Position numbers and translations under genes: made by a program | Notes under the pieces: generated by a model | What the model saw: only the letters and a program-made list of their open reading frames with translations | Database searches by the model: none | Told to the model about the DNA's origin: nothing | DNA from: Cercopithifilaria johnstoni | Taxonomy: Eukaryota > Nematoda > Chromadorea > Rhabditida > Onchocercidae | Direction: 5' to 3' | DNA: 64,000 bases | NCBI GenBank assembly: GCA_916381525.1 | Contig: CAKAEH010001408.1 | Location: forward strand, 1 to 64,000 | In this document: positions 1-13,230 of the stretch, one piece after another | How the letters are laid out: each line of letters starts with the position of its first letter | How positions within the stretch are numbered: position 1 is the first letter of the stretch

Positions 1-11
1 AATAATTTCAG

Positions 12-141
12 AAGATTGCAACGTAAAATCTCAGCTGATGTTATTTATACGGCAGATACTGTTGGTTCTGCACGGATTGTTTATGATGAAAAAGCAATGA
101 AATTACAGGCAAAAAAATTTATCATATACATATACATATAA
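12..141 (+). CDS. 3'-terminal exon of an unidentified gene (5' part outside window)
   Basis: The window opens with a splice-acceptor-like atttcag ending at base 11, followed by an open frame of about 42 codons that ends in TAA at 139-141. The first base completes a codon from an upstream exon. The peptide has a coding-like mix (it contains VIYTADTVGSARIVYDEKAM) but ends in an odd Ile/Tyr run made by an ATAC repeat. I do not recognise the family. A possible poly(A) signal, aataaa, lies near 704. It could also be a chance open stretch; the upstream exons would decide. Confidence 0.35.
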
Positions 142-2902
142 TTTAAAATCTACGGAAGGCATTAAACCCGGGTGGGCATCTATTGAACTGCGCTCTGAGA
201 AAATGTACACTATAATGCGTATTTTCGTTTGGAAAAGTGGAGGGGTGTAGTGGTGGAGGGATCTGTGATGTGCCGCTACCGGTGGGACCGCCTGCGTCAT
301 GTCGACCGATCATGGCCTATATTCCCCTACGGCACTTTCACTTTTCACGACTCACTCCGACACAGCAAGATCACGGATTTACTGCTCTCAGGACCCGATC
401 CCTCACCGGTTTCATTCCTCCCACCAGTCCCTTTTCCCCTCCTTTCCCTTTTCCCCTTTCATTTTTCCTCCTCCACGTGTTACCGTCCACAATTACATTA
501 ATATATGTTGCTATTATTTGCTTTACTATTCCTTGGTACTTCCGCCCTTTTCCTTTCATGATCTGTGCTACTGTGGCTTTAAAATTTGCGAACACCTACC
601 TTTATCTGAAGTTACTCTTTGTATTATCCTTTTAAACTTTTCGAAGATAGTTCGTTTCATAAATCCTGGACTACTGTTTTCTTTTTAAATTTGGTAGGAA
701 GGCAATAAAGAAAGAAAACAATCATTGCTTATGGTTTAATCTACAAGTCTTTGCAGCCACTTTCGTTTTCACCGGAAATTCATTCGTTGACATAGGAATT
801 TTTATCATAAAAGCTGTGAGGAAAATTGTCCTCATTTGCTCTTTGTCGTTCAAGGCAGCCAATTATAAACTTATTCATAGTAAAAGGAAAGAGTATATGA
901 TTACAGAAAGTTACGTTCTTCGATTTTCAACGAAAACGAAGTGTAGTAAATTTGCTCAAGAATGCATCAACTAAAGGTACCAAATTTCTTCCATACCTTA
1001 CATATGCAACATTTCATTTCATTTCACCGAGTAGGATGATTACATGCTAAGGTAAATGAGGCACATCACCCTAGGACCAGTCTTCTGTTATGAGGCAATT
1101 GACCGATGGCATTGCCACTGGCACTGCTGGCCATTTCTCTCTGTGTTCACCGAGTCAGCATCCCCTAACTACAAGAAACGAGTTTTCACCATGGAAATGA
1201 AAATTATGAGCAGAAAATAAATTTAACTGATGATTAAAAAAAGGAATGTTGTAGTGTGTGGTAGAACTGCAGCACTGTAGAAAACTGCATCTCGATCAGG
1301 CTTTCCTCTCTAATGGGTAGCTATGGACATTATGTGCCAAGTGTATAATAAGTGAGATTGGCTATCTAGCAATCCACCAATTTCAAAATTCGGCATTCAT
1401 GAGCTGTGTTCCAATATTTGTTCTTGAAGCGAAAAGCTCTTCGGTTTACTTATTTGACGAGTAAACTGAAATTTGTTTCAATTATTCTGTAGCTCATTTG
1501 TTCAACTTCATAGTTCAATCACTTGGTTATATCCTACTTCTAGTAAGCATTTTACAAATTACTGAAACTTGCGTAATATCAATAAGATTTCGAGAACCAA
1601 ATTCCATCACACTTATCTGCTTCTGGATGATTGGTAGTATTTACAACTGTTGTGCTTGATATAATTATGTGTTCAAGAATAATGTTATCATCTAGTCTAT
1701 TTTCAATAAATCAAGGAGTACTTAAATGCACTAGTAACATGTACCAAAACACTGCTTATTATACAAATGGTACACTGATATATGAACAACTATATATTTA
1801 AGAAGTACTAAGTTAGGAAAAAATTACTGAGTTCTTACAATACAGGAATCTCTTACTGATAAAGCCAAAAATTGATAGACTCTGCATTTGAATTTCATAT
1901 AGAAACATTGTTTCAACTTGACCCTTGTAATTATGTGGGTCCCTATAGTTCTGATGAAGACTTTTAATGTTGTCGAAAAATGAACAACCTTCGGAAAGTC
2001 CATCCGTAAATATATTACTGTTCTACATTACTATGTTGGGGATTATTTTCAGTGTTATACCAATAAATACTCAATCATCTCTTTTAGTATCACTAGAAAA
2101 GACTACCAGTGCAGTTATTTGGTAGCTGTCGTTTGTTACTAAAAACAGTTTCCACAAGTCCACCGTTAGCATAGCCGAATAGAGTTGTAGCAACTAGTGA
2201 CCGACCAAGTTTAAGTGTGAAAATATAAGCAGACCAGGAAATGCAAACAAATGGAAGTCAAACACTGTTTGCTGCGAGTAACAATGATTACCTACTGTTG
2301 CTGACCAGTGCATTGGTCACCTCAGACGAACAACTCAACATCGTCCCCATTCCATTATAATAGTTTACCTTTTTCATTTTCTCACTCCTTACTGCTGTCT
2401 TACTTTTCATACTTTATCTATTTGATAAGCGGAAACTATCCTAAATGTACTGAGAGACATGACTGGTCTATATTCAATGAAGTGTTTTTTGTTTCAAGAA
2501 AGAAAAAAAGAAACCGTTATTTGTACACACAAAGAATAAGTTGTTTTGACATTTATTGCTATATTGAACAATTATTTTATTTTAGGAGGAAATTTGTTCA
2601 ATTGTTTTAATTTTATCTTAAGTTAATCAATCTGTTTATTCATTTTTTTTATACTTTTAAAAATTGTTTATTATCATTTTTATGAAAGAAGCTTGATCAT
2701 ATAAGGTACATTTTTTTAAAAAACATTTTAGAAAAATATCATTGGTTTTTTTGAATATTGTTTTAATATAAGCGGATTTATATAGATCACTTTGAGACAG
2801 CATTTTCAATTTCACTCTGACCATTCATATTCTTCCCAAATTTTTTGCGATGATTTTAAATGTCATATAACCATACAGATGCCACCAAAATCTTAGTCTC
2901 AC

Positions 2903-2937
<35 letters not shown>

Positions 2938-3666
2938 CGCTTCATGTTCTAATCTTACATAAAAATCTGTCGCGACATCTAACTCTCGTTTTAAATAGCG
3001 AAGGTTAAGCGAGGTGTGTGAGAAATTATGTTTCAAAAGTTTTGAGCAAGCCGGAAAGATATTTCGTTTTTTTTACTAGCTTATTTATTTTATCAGGTAT
3101 ACTTAATCTAACACAAAATAAGAACTTTTTCTAAGAATGGCATGAACTGTGCTCTTGTCATGAATGTAATTTAGTGTTATGTTTCAACAAAAAGTTTTAC
3201 CTATAAATAAATTCTTAGAAAAGTTAGTTGATTAGAAAAGCAAGAATTTATCCAGAAAAGCAGACGAATAAGCTTCTAGTTACAATTCGTAAATGCTTAA
3301 ATATCATTGCAGAATTTGCATGCTTTCAGGATTTTGGGTAATTGGCCTTTTCGTAAAATTTGCAACAGAGGAAGTTAATTTTTGAACTGTATAGAGAACA
3401 AGCTGCAGGTTCAAATTATGGATAACTGCAAAATATAAGAAATTTCAAATTGTTTCGTAACTAAGCCTCTGTAAATTCAGCTCGGTTGAATATTCCGATT
3501 AAACTATTAAAAGCTGCTACTTAATAAATTAATCATTCTGTGTGTGCATTGAATTTCGAAGTTCACAACTAGAAGGATATAAAAATATTTTACACAGTTA
3601 TTAATTCTATTATTTATTTACTGTCGACAACATTTATGTGTATGATCGAGCATATTAGCGGAAGTT
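142..3666. other. Intergenic region upstream of the ETS gene
   Basis: No supportable gene. Bases 230-690 are C/T-rich and open in three + frames at once, which reflects composition rather than coding. An (AT)n microsatellite lies at 2906-2936. The last few hundred bases should contain the promoter or 5' UTR of the ETS gene, but no specific element is recognisable. Confidence 0.6.
2906..2936. repeat. (AT)n microsatellite
   Basis: About 15 uninterrupted AT dinucleotides in intergenic DNA. Confidence 0.95.
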
Positions 3667-6600
3667 ATGGATACATTGAATACGACGGTGATCGGTGCTC
3701 ACGCCACATTGTCGTTAAGTTCGTATCATCGATGGAATACGCTCAGCCCATCGTTGATGTTAGAAAATGATGATGACAGCAATGAGGTATTTGTATTTGT
3801 ATCTTTCAATGCAGTTAAAAATTAATTTTAATTGAGCTTGCTGCCCTTCGTCTTAATTTTTTCTATGGAAAAAATCTTTTTTCCCACCAAGTAACGGCCT
3901 TGTTTAAAGTGAATGTTTAAGCCTTGTTTAAACCGTGAATCCATGAGCAAAATTTATAAGGAAGATGATCGGCAACTTTAGCTCTTTTGCTTGACATTAG
4001 CGGCAGTGCCGTAAAATACACTTTTCGGTTGTACTGTCTTGAATTGATCGATCAGATGAAGGTGTGTGGTCCAATGAAGATCGAACATCCATTTGAGAGC
4101 GATGATCAGGCCTACTTCTCTAGTAACTCTACTGGTACCACTTCTACTCAACAACTACAACGTCGTCAGCCATCAGGATCATCAACAACGATTCCGACAA
4201 TACCATTAGCATCTTGCGCCACTGCTGCAGCATCCCTATCATCTGCATTCAACAGACGGCTAGTATCATCAAACAGAACTGTAAGCTTTCGAAAAAATTT
4301 TGTTAACCACCTTAATCTGCGTAAACATTTATAGATATGGAACTACTCATCAGTTTTATAATATATGCAGCATAAGTTGTAATGTTGTAAGTCAGAATTT
4401 GGAACCATCGTTACCGCAGTACAACTTTCTCTTCTGTATTATTTTCGCTTGATATTTCATATTTTTGCTTATAAGTTTTCTACATAGTAAGCACAAATAT
4501 TGCTTCTTTACTTCTAACCTATTTATGTGTTATAAAAATTACGTAAGAAAACTTCTCACAGCCACGTTCCGTTGAAAACTATTCATGCATCTTTTTATCA
4601 ATCTCACTAATCATAGTACACAATTCCCATCTACACGAAAATCTTTGATTTCTATCTTCAGGTGTAATTTTTTTAAAACTAATAACTTATTCCGTAAATA
4701 ACACGATATTCGCACATTGCCGACCGTACCATAATGTTGAAAAAGTCATTTTTCTATGAGTGCTTGGAAATATAGTATTTGGCGCAAAAATTAGCGATGC
4801 AAGTGCATCTTGATCATTCACGCTTACATACAACTATACCTGAAACTTTTCCACTGCATCGTTCAACCGGTTTTTGTTCCTAGTAACATCTCAAACAGTG
4901 GTAAAACATTGCAAAGTACAATTTTCAAAGTATTCTTTTTCCTTATTGCATGTCATCAACTTTCTCTCCGACAAATCGTTCATATTATAAGTAATAGACA
5001 GATAAACATTAAAGAGCATGCTTATAATTTCAATATACGCCATGTTTTTCCAATAATTTTATTTTGCTACCTTTTTTAATTTTAAACGACACAACATTTG
5101 CTCAGTGCTATTCGTAAAATATATTGCGAAAATATATTTTTTATGTGCTTGAATATTACCGGTTTTACTATTCAATACAAATATCTCCTTGTCTTACTTT
5201 TGCCTTTCACATAACAAAAAATTAATTTTTTTAACGAATTACTTGGCGTTTGAACACAGTTCATATTTAAATGACTCAAACAATTATCAAATTACGTCGT
5301 CATCATCATTATCAGCAGCAACAACTACTACTACAACAGCAGCAGCAGCAGCAGGAGCAGCAGCAGCATGATGCAATCATGACGGCGTACGAAGCGCAGT
5401 TGACCAGTGAGAGCGGTTCATCCAAGCGAACTCTCGAGGTGAACAAATACGGACTGTTTGTTGTGTTACTAGTGCATGTCTCGTTTATGTCCATTAACTA
5501 CTTTAAGTACAGAGCAAATATTTCTGTGTAATTTTCGTCTCATCTTTGACAGTTATTTTGCTAACTTTGCTTCCAAGTTGAATATCATCTATAAAAAAAT
5601 AATCTAATTATAAAAGAAATGTCTGACATATTCCTCCGACATAGTTCATTCATAAAGTTAGTAGCGCGGTTCAATATCTGTTATCAATATTAATAAAATA
5701 ATTTTATCACCAAATAAATTAATTACTTCCGTCTTTTTTTATTTTATTTGTCTGGATTCCTTTATCGAATTTAGCATCGATTTCTTTTGGTTAATCGTAA
5801 ATTTAAATCTAATGCGGCTCTACAAATCAAATATCAATATTGGAGTTATTTTGCTTCTTAATCACTCCTTCTAAATTTCATTTCAGTCCGAAACAATGCA
5901 TAATTGTGATTTCAGGACTTAATTTTTCCAATTCTAATATAAGATTGTTTACATAAAATTTTCTCTTTACATTTTCATATCTTGATCTTAGGCCTTATAT
6001 TTATTTTTAATTGGATTTTTAGACAAATATAGTTTTTTATCTTTTGCACAACATTAAACACAGTATCTACTTCTCACAATTTCTAAACTCAGCTTTTAAA
6101 CTTCAGATTTATCTCTAAATTAAGATTTATGAGTTTTTACGATCAGTTGAAAGATTCATGTTAGCGTTTGAATATCTACAGCATGATTTCTGGACATTTG
6201 GTTTTTAATTCGGTAATGGTCATAACAAAATTAACTAATGAACGAATTACTCTGTTGGTACGATGCCCTTTATGGCTAGTGTGGAGTAAAATAAACTTTG
6301 ACGCGGTTAAGAACATTTAATAGTGATATAGCAATTCACTTCAGTTAATTTCATGCTCATTTCAAAAAAACCGCACTATCGTGCAAGCCTGCCAGTACGC
6401 GACATTTTGTTTACATTTGTTTTGAATAATGAAAATTGTATGGACCGCCGTTGCTACCCACTTCTTCTTTTTCTTCCACCTCCCCCTTCTTCCCCGCCGT
6501 CTTCTACTCCAACTCTTTTCGTGTGATAAAATCATTTGGCGGAACGTTTCCTTAAAGGTCACCGAAAACATTTTTGTCCTATTATGCATTTTTTGATTAT

Positions 6601-9600
6601 TGCGTGTATGATTCTGGAATTTGAATTTTTAAGAATTTCAAAGATAATTTGGAAATATGAAATTACAGGTGCTGCTAAATAACGAGCGACAGTTTCATCG
6701 AGGGCTAACGAACAATTCGATCTCCATTTCTTTGATTAAAGCTGATCGAAATTCGCAATCAGGTTATAAGAATTAGTTTCTTTCTATTGTTTTATTGCTG
6801 TATATTTATGTTTTTAATTTGTGGAGTTCAAAGGTGAGAATTCAAATTGCTATTCGCCTGCGACGCAGCCTTCCACAACAGCGCCAGCAGGAGCAACAAC
6901 AGCTGAATTGTCAGGAGATCGCAGAAATGACGAGATATCAGTACCAGCTAGTTCTGTAACGAACAATGCAAACGATGCTGCTCAAATGGATATTTATCGA
7001 GATTTGATACTACGACATCTCATTCAGGACATAAATACAACATGTACCAAACTTGGACTACCAACAGGTCACATTCTTTCCTATATTCCTTCCTTTCTTA
7101 TATTGCCACAAAAGGTTTCCTAATAATTATCGCACGTGAAATCATTTAGCGCTAAAACTATTTGCTTTACGAATATTTTCCTCAGTGATTTATCTAATAG
7201 CAATTTGATACGTTGTATTATACGTCAGGACTGGAAAATTTTCGCACCCATAGCTATGCGTTGGCTATTCGATAAAAAGACTATTAATATATAAAAAAAA
7301 GTTACAACTTGGCTCATAACTCGTATGGCAGTAATCATTCGGATTACACAGAATTCTCCTGTTGACCTCGCAGCTTTTTGTATTCTTTTTGCAAAAAGAA
7401 AAATGAAGGATTGCAAATTGCACCATATACAGTCATTTATTAATTAGTTTTTTTTTTTCCAGGCGAAACTTCACCAATTTTCAAATATATATTTTACAGC
7501 AATTTTGACTTTATCTGTACTTCTATAATTCTATAATAGAGTTTTACAGTATAAGTAGCTCTAACAGCTGCATTCTTAATGATTAGAGGACTGCTGTTTA
7601 TCGATGGCATTCGATAAGCAGCTGCTGTATAACATTGTTTACGGGTCAAACCCACTGCTCGAACACCTGACCAGGATTGCTAAGTACCTTTTTAGGAAAT
7701 CTTCAAAGGTCGTGACTTGTTTTGGAGATATGAAATATGGGTACGATTGCGTGACTGTGGGTTGGACTCTCTCAGTGGGTAAACCAGAATCACCATAAAT
7801 GGACAGATGTTGATTTACCTGTAATACCTCCTCATTTACCTATTCTCCATCTGCTCATTTTGTGTTGTTTTCATAATCAACTTCCCTCCTTAATTTCATA
7901 GGCGATTTTGATTTTACCACCTCACTTTTTCCAATTTTTTTATTTAGACTGTATTGAAACCAAATAGTACTATTTCCTACCTGCTTGCCATTTCCAACTT
8001 CAAAAACTGCTGCATAAATATGCGTTTTTAATCGCAAAAATTATGAGGATTTAGAATGTTGATAATAGAGCAAAACTCGTAACGTCCATAGTTGATCAAC
8101 ATGCTTTGATCAACTATGGATGTTACGACTTTAATCAACATGCTTATCTATTTCTTCGTACACATAAACACTAACTTCATTCAGGTAGGACATTGTCTAC
8201 CTATCCATATTTCTACTTCCTTTCCCGTTTATTTTGCTGAATACCAGCAAATCAAATAATGAAAAACATAAATCTTACATGAATAAGTTTAATAGTGAAC
8301 TTTCTCAATTTTGTTTGAATTCATCGGTTTCATCGCGGTAGTGAAGTGTGTAGACCGAATTTGATTGATTAACAATTTTTATGTGTCAAAATAGATTAAA
8401 TATGGAATAACTATGGACAGTTGTGAAAGTGAAATCAGATACAAATTTCTTCCTTATGCTCTACTTTTGCAATTGCAATTAATTATTTATGCTTCAAAAA
8501 TTTTGCTTCTTCTGGTCTTCTTCAAAAATGTTATAGAAGCATTTACTTCAAAGCTAAAGTCATTTAAAGTAGAAATTTTGTGTTATACTTAATTTTTGCG
8601 TTTGTCAAACACGAAAATTTGAAGACCCGCAAGCTTGGAGTGCCGAACATAGCGCCCGCTGGATGTCTGAAATGTGCGTGCAATTTCAACTTCCCCCCCC
8701 GCGACAATTATATATGAACGGGCGTACCTTGTTATCGATGACGCAGGAAGATTTTATGGTTCGAGCACCAGAAGGGGGTGATACGCTGCATGCACAATTA
8801 CAATTATGGAAAACTGGTTAGCAAGACATCTGAAACTTTATGTAAATATTACTGTCACTTGAAATTTTTGCGCCTTTTTTTCTTTTTAGCATATGATTCA
8901 TACAGCCAGCAAAATAGCAACAATCACAACAACAATAGTAATAATAATAATAATAATAGCGGCAACAATCAAGGCACCTCGCAAATAACCCAAAACTGCA
9001 GTCGTTCCTCACAATATTGGGTACATTTCTTATATTGTATTATTGATAAATTCATCTGAAAAAGTTTAAGTGAGCAGTTTTGATTTCAATCTTGAAAATT
9101 GCAAATCCATTTCACATTTGCGACAACACAACAACAACGGTTTGTTTGTTGTATACTTTTTTTTTCTTATAACCTTTTTTCTGCATAAAAAATGTAAATT
9201 GTTGAAGTTAAGTTTGTAATCAGATCAAATCATTTTTACGATTATCCCTTATTCTTCTAGTTAAAAATCATCCCATAATTATCAAAAAAAAGCGATTAAA
9301 TGAATAGATGCTACCTTTCAACACATCTTTTCTACTCATAGAAAAATCTTGTGAATCACTCATAAGAATATTTCAAGGTGAATCCCTCTCCACTGGCGCT
9401 GAATGCAACAGAACAAGGAGAACTGCTAACATCAGCGCAAGATTATTTAAATAACTTCAATCCAAACAACACTGATGCGGCTGTTGGCATGAACTGTTAT
9501 CCTAATAGTAAATGATTATAGCAACAATTTTCATTGTCAAAATTTAATTAATCTTTCTTTGCCCGCACCAAAACATTTCTGAATTTTTCTAATTTGGAAA

Positions 9601-10528
9601 ATAAAAGCATTGGATTGCCAACATTCGGCTATATTTGTTGAAATGATTTATTTTATTGGCAGAATTTGCGTTTTTAAAACATTTCGATAATTTTTTATAT
9701 TCTTTTTTATATTATTTAACAATATTTTATGAATTTTAGGTACATATCAAAATGTATCGCAAGAAGGAACTCTTCTTGGAAATGCTACCGTGCAACAACA
9801 ATATTATGCATCAGCTCAGACCACTGGAATCGGAATTTTACCGAGTCCAAGCGATTCTGAAATATCTTCTAACGGCTCTTCAATGAATGATGGTAAAACC
9901 TAAAAAATGATTTTAGAAATCAACTAAATGAACAAAATTAACTATGAAATGGAAGAATCGAAACAACGCCATTGTAAAAAATGTTAATTAGAAGATGTAT
10001 AATTCAAATTTCGTATATCTGATCTTAGATCTTCGGAAATTTAATCCATATAAATTGAAGTAAATACTATTGATGGGACTATCATTGATGCTCGACAAAC
10101 GGGCACACCGCAATTTCCACGGCATTCTGGCACAGTGCATCTTTGGCACTTCATCCGAGAGTTGTTGGATCATCCGAAGCAATATAGCTCATGTGTTAGA
10201 TGGGTTGATAGGCAGGAAGGTATTACTTTCAACTGTACAATTTTTTTAGCTTGTCTTAAATAAAGAAAATTGCAAATTTAAATCGAATCAGCGAAAAATG
10301 CGAAAAAAAGTAAGGTAGAAATGGAACAAATTCCCAATTTCAGGTACTTTCAAGATAGAATCATCACTTCACTTAGCTCGTTTTTGGGGTCAACGAAAAA
10401 ATAGAGCCCAAATGAATTATGATAAATTGTCACGATCATTGCGACAGTATTACAAGAAAGGTATTATTCAAAAACCAGAGAAGAAGCAACGCCTTGTTTA
10501 CAAGTTTCTTCCGCCATATAACTTGTAA
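3667..10528 (+). CDS. ets-4: ETS transcription factor with Pointed domain, SPDEF/ETS-4 type
   Basis: Nuclear DNA-binding regulator. Ten exons: 3667-3786, 4056-4280, 5316-5438, 6827-7067, 8625-8816, 8890-9020, 9378-9507, 9740-9892, 10061-10219, 10344-10528. They total 1659 nt (552 residues) and every junction is in phase. A Gln-rich stretch (CAG run) lies near residues 116-140, a Pointed/SAM domain at about 237-300 (starts DPQAWSAEHSARW, includes LLSMTQEDF), an Asn-rich linker at about 305-325, and the ETS domain at about 462-549. The recognition helix reads MNYDKLSRSLRQYYKKGI; the QYYKKGII form and the C-terminal position of the ETS domain match SPDEF and Drosophila Ets98B rather than ERG or ETS1. 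The C. elegans member is ETS-4, known for roles in lifespan and fat or intestinal gene control. Exons 1-4 are the least certain: exon 3 has an in-frame stop just upstream, so its acceptor was placed at 5315/5316, and a further 5' exon is possible. Confidence 0.85.
5313..5368 (+). repeat. CAG/polyglutamine tract in ETS exon 3
   Basis: Interrupted CAG/CAA/CTA run encoding Gln with a few Leu and one Glu in the ETS-factor frame. In the neighbouring frame it reads as Thr/Ala and stops. Such tracts vary in length between strains. Confidence 0.85.
8078..8127. repeat. Inverted repeat, 21-bp arms, in ETS intron 4
   Basis: Arms 8078-8098 and 8107-8127 are complementary at 20 of 21 positions with an 8-nt loop. 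It lies in the 1.56-kb intron between the exons ending at 7067 and starting at 8625, so the nascent transcript could form a hairpin. No larger transposon is visible around it. Confidence 0.85.
8926..8962 (+). repeat. AAC/AAT trinucleotide tract (polyasparagine)
   Basis: Encodes the Asn-rich linker between the Pointed and ETS domains in exon 6 of the ETS gene. Confidence 0.8.
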
Positions 10529-11767
10529 CTGAATTTTTCGTTGTTCGTGTTTTGTCTAAATACTGTCTCAACATGGACAGTAGTCAAGTAATGGTCGTTA
10601 GGCCGTCGACCTCTTTTGAGGTTTTTTATCAGTATCAGTGTCACGCAAAGTAAGCGGCAAGCAATATGTTTTATTTTCTAGTTCCATTATCTGCTTCTCG
10701 TTGGAACAAAAATTTTTATCAATCGTAGTTCCATTAATTAATAACAAATTCTGTTTCAAAAAGAACTGAAAATCACAAAAAAATTCGTACCATATAATTA
10801 ATTGTTTTCCATTTTAACCTTTTTCAATTAGTCTTTTTCCTAATTGTAAAATTGAGCTCATTTTTATGTTTTATAAAAATTCATTTCACTTATTATTGTG
10901 GTCTTTCATGACAACAGCATTTCATTACAAGCAACTGTGCCTTTTTTATCGTTTAAAGTAAAATTCTTTTATATTTACATTATCAATAAGATATTTCATA
11001 TTATTTACTCATTGCTTATTGCTAATGAAGTGCTTGTGTCTCTTAAATTATTCTCGTTATTTTTAAAAAAAAAAATGTATCGATTTCACTGATTACTCAT
11101 TGGTTTCACAATTCGGTGCAGGTTTACTATATTATAAGACAAAAAGATGAAATAACTTGCTGTAACATCATCAAAAATAATCGATAACCAAAACGGTAAA
11201 ATCGAATTATTTTCATATTTCTTAATCGTTTTTCTTTTTTTTGCTATTCTAAAAAGTATCTAGTGAAATTACTGAATAGATGACAAGCTTGAGAATGAAC
11301 AAAAAAGGATGGAGAAAGGTACTCCATAAAAATTATTTATATATTTCCTTATAATAAACCATTAATTATGTGTTTTACCGATTACTCCCGAGCAATTGTT
11401 GTTAATTAAAGTAGAAATTCATTTCTAATTCGAGGTCTGACTTTCGAAGATATATTTATAGACAGTTCATTGGGTTTTGATGCATCTGTTCCGTAAAGCT
11501 TCTAACTTCCAAAACACCGGATACCGTTGGTGGAATTGGATGCGGGTGCAATTTTTCCTAAACATGAATTTTGTTTACTGAATTAGTTTTGAAATGTTTG
11601 GGAAGATGCTCAAATATGAAAAGATGAGAATCCTTCTACAAACTTCATGATGGAATATTACCTCCATGCAAATTTCTTTCAACGTAGATATTGACATATC
11701 GCTCAAAGTTTCCAACTTATGAATACGCAAATCTCTTCTTCCTGCAATTATATCTTCGTTTAAGATT
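10529..11767. other. Convergent intergenic region
   Basis: Lies between the stop of the + strand ETS gene and the stop of the - strand membrane-protein gene, so it should hold both 3' UTRs. No aataaa occurs soon after the ETS stop; one is present near 11352. A short - strand frame just below 11768 overlaps the end of the membrane gene in another frame and has no clear support. Confidence 0.5.
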
Positions 11768-13196
11768 TTATGTAAAAGAAATGCTGATATATCTTTGTCT
11801 ATAAAAAGCATCTCTACAGTACATATGAAAAAGAAGCGGACTTGGTCTGGTTATGATGCTGATTGGATAATCAAATTGCTGGTTCGTGTCCATACTGGTA
11901 GCAAATTGCTGGTTCGTGTCCATCATACTGGAAACATATTGCTGGTTCGTGTTCATACTGATAGCATGTTGCTGGTTCATGTCCATACTGGTAGTATATT
12001 GCTTAGTGGTATTCGCTGATGCTGTTACTGCCGTTGCTTCTGATACGACATCTGAAAGCCAATATGTTTAAATCTTTTCCAGAAACATTTTTTTTTTTAA
12101 CTTCCATGTTCAAATCATTACCTTTCACTAAAGCATTCTCTGTTGTCCTTTGAATTCTGCTTAATGAATCATTTTCAGTGGATATTGTTTTGAGGCTGTA
12201 ATAATGAAGTATGCAGAAAAAAATATATATATGTGTGCAGATGTAATATTTGAAATTTAACTTCAATTTAATATTTCTGAAAAAATCATCATATAGAAGA
12301 ATGATATGTATTGGAAGATTTTCGGCAACTTTATAATCTAAAACAATAGAAACCAAGAAAAGCTATACCTCTTTTTTTTATTACTTTCAATATCCCGTAG
12401 TTGAGCATCAAAGTACTTGCCTCCGTTGTCATTTTCGGCAGTTTGAATGAACTCATCTTTTAAAAAAATAGTATGTATGAGAGGTTTCTCGGTAGTTGTA
12501 GTATAAGGTCTACCACAGCTGTTGTAATAGACAAACAAGCAAAGCCATCCTGCAGCAATTATACTAGCCGCTATACCAATTACCACAGCTAGAATTTTAA
12601 CTTAATATTTAAATTCGTAATTTTATAATGGAAAGATAGGAGTTTATTTTATTAAAATGATTATTCAAGTTTCACTATGATTAAAGCGATCGTTATTTAT
12701 CAATTGAAAATCATTTCTTTTTGTCAAGATTTGCATCTCCTTTCCACAAAGTGTATGTATTGTTATTAGTTTCTCCAATCCTGTATGCATCTCTGAGAAT
12801 TTCCACAAAAAAATATCATTTTTTTCATCAAAGTATATTTTCAATGAAAATGCCTTTATCATTTCTTTGTATTACATGCATTACAAACAAATTGATCTTA
12901 AAAAATATTCACTGTACTGCTGACTGTTGGAATTCCTTAGTTAAACTCTTTAAAAATTCATCTCTTACACTTACCAACAATCCACCACTGTGATTTCTCA
13001 TTACCAATTGGTAATAATGCTGCAAAAAGGAATACATTTCCAGGAAATAAGTTTGTATGCTGAAGCAAATTGAAATTAATTCTATATTCTGTTTGACAGA
13101 CGGAATTCGTTATCAAATTTTGGAAAATCAGAAAAAGGCATTTATGAGTTAGTGATTTTTTGACTGAATAATATATCTCTGGATCAGGAAATAGAT
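11768..13196 (-). CDS. Single-pass membrane protein with decapeptide-repeat tail (3' part)
   Basis: Not recognised as a known family. Four exons join in phase on the - strand: 13196-12975, 12588-12369, 12195-12122 and 12051-11768 (stop). Donors include G|GTAAGTG at 12974 and AAAG|GTAATG at 12121; the last intron is only 70 bp. The first exon encodes an apparently extracellular segment ending KSQWWIV. The second begins with a strong membrane segment (AVVIGIAASIIAAGWLCLFV), then a Thr-rich and charged tail. The final exon carries about four copies of a ten-residue unit of the form SMDTNQQFAT. The first listed exon needs one more base from an upstream exon, so the gene continues 5'; that exon was not located. 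The acceptor at 13197 (aaatag) is weaker than the rest. Whether the cluster at 15.4-17.4 kb belongs to the same gene is unknown. Confidence 0.5.
11875..12001 (-). repeat. Coding tandem repeat, ~30-33 bp unit, about four copies
   Basis: On the + strand each unit contains ttgctggttcgtgtccatac. On the coding - strand it encodes a decapeptide containing D/N-x-N-Q-Q. Units differ by point changes, and one has a 3-bp insertion that keeps frame (an extra Met). Confidence 0.9.
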
Positions 13197-13230
13197 CTAT
13201 TTGCATGTGAGTTATAAAAATGTGAACTTT

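Noticed and set aside
229..688. Three overlapping open frames on the + strand up to about 130 codons
   Set aside because: The stretch is C/T-rich, which depletes stops in all frames at once; the peptides are Pro/Ser/Phe/His-rich with no domain and no splice logic.
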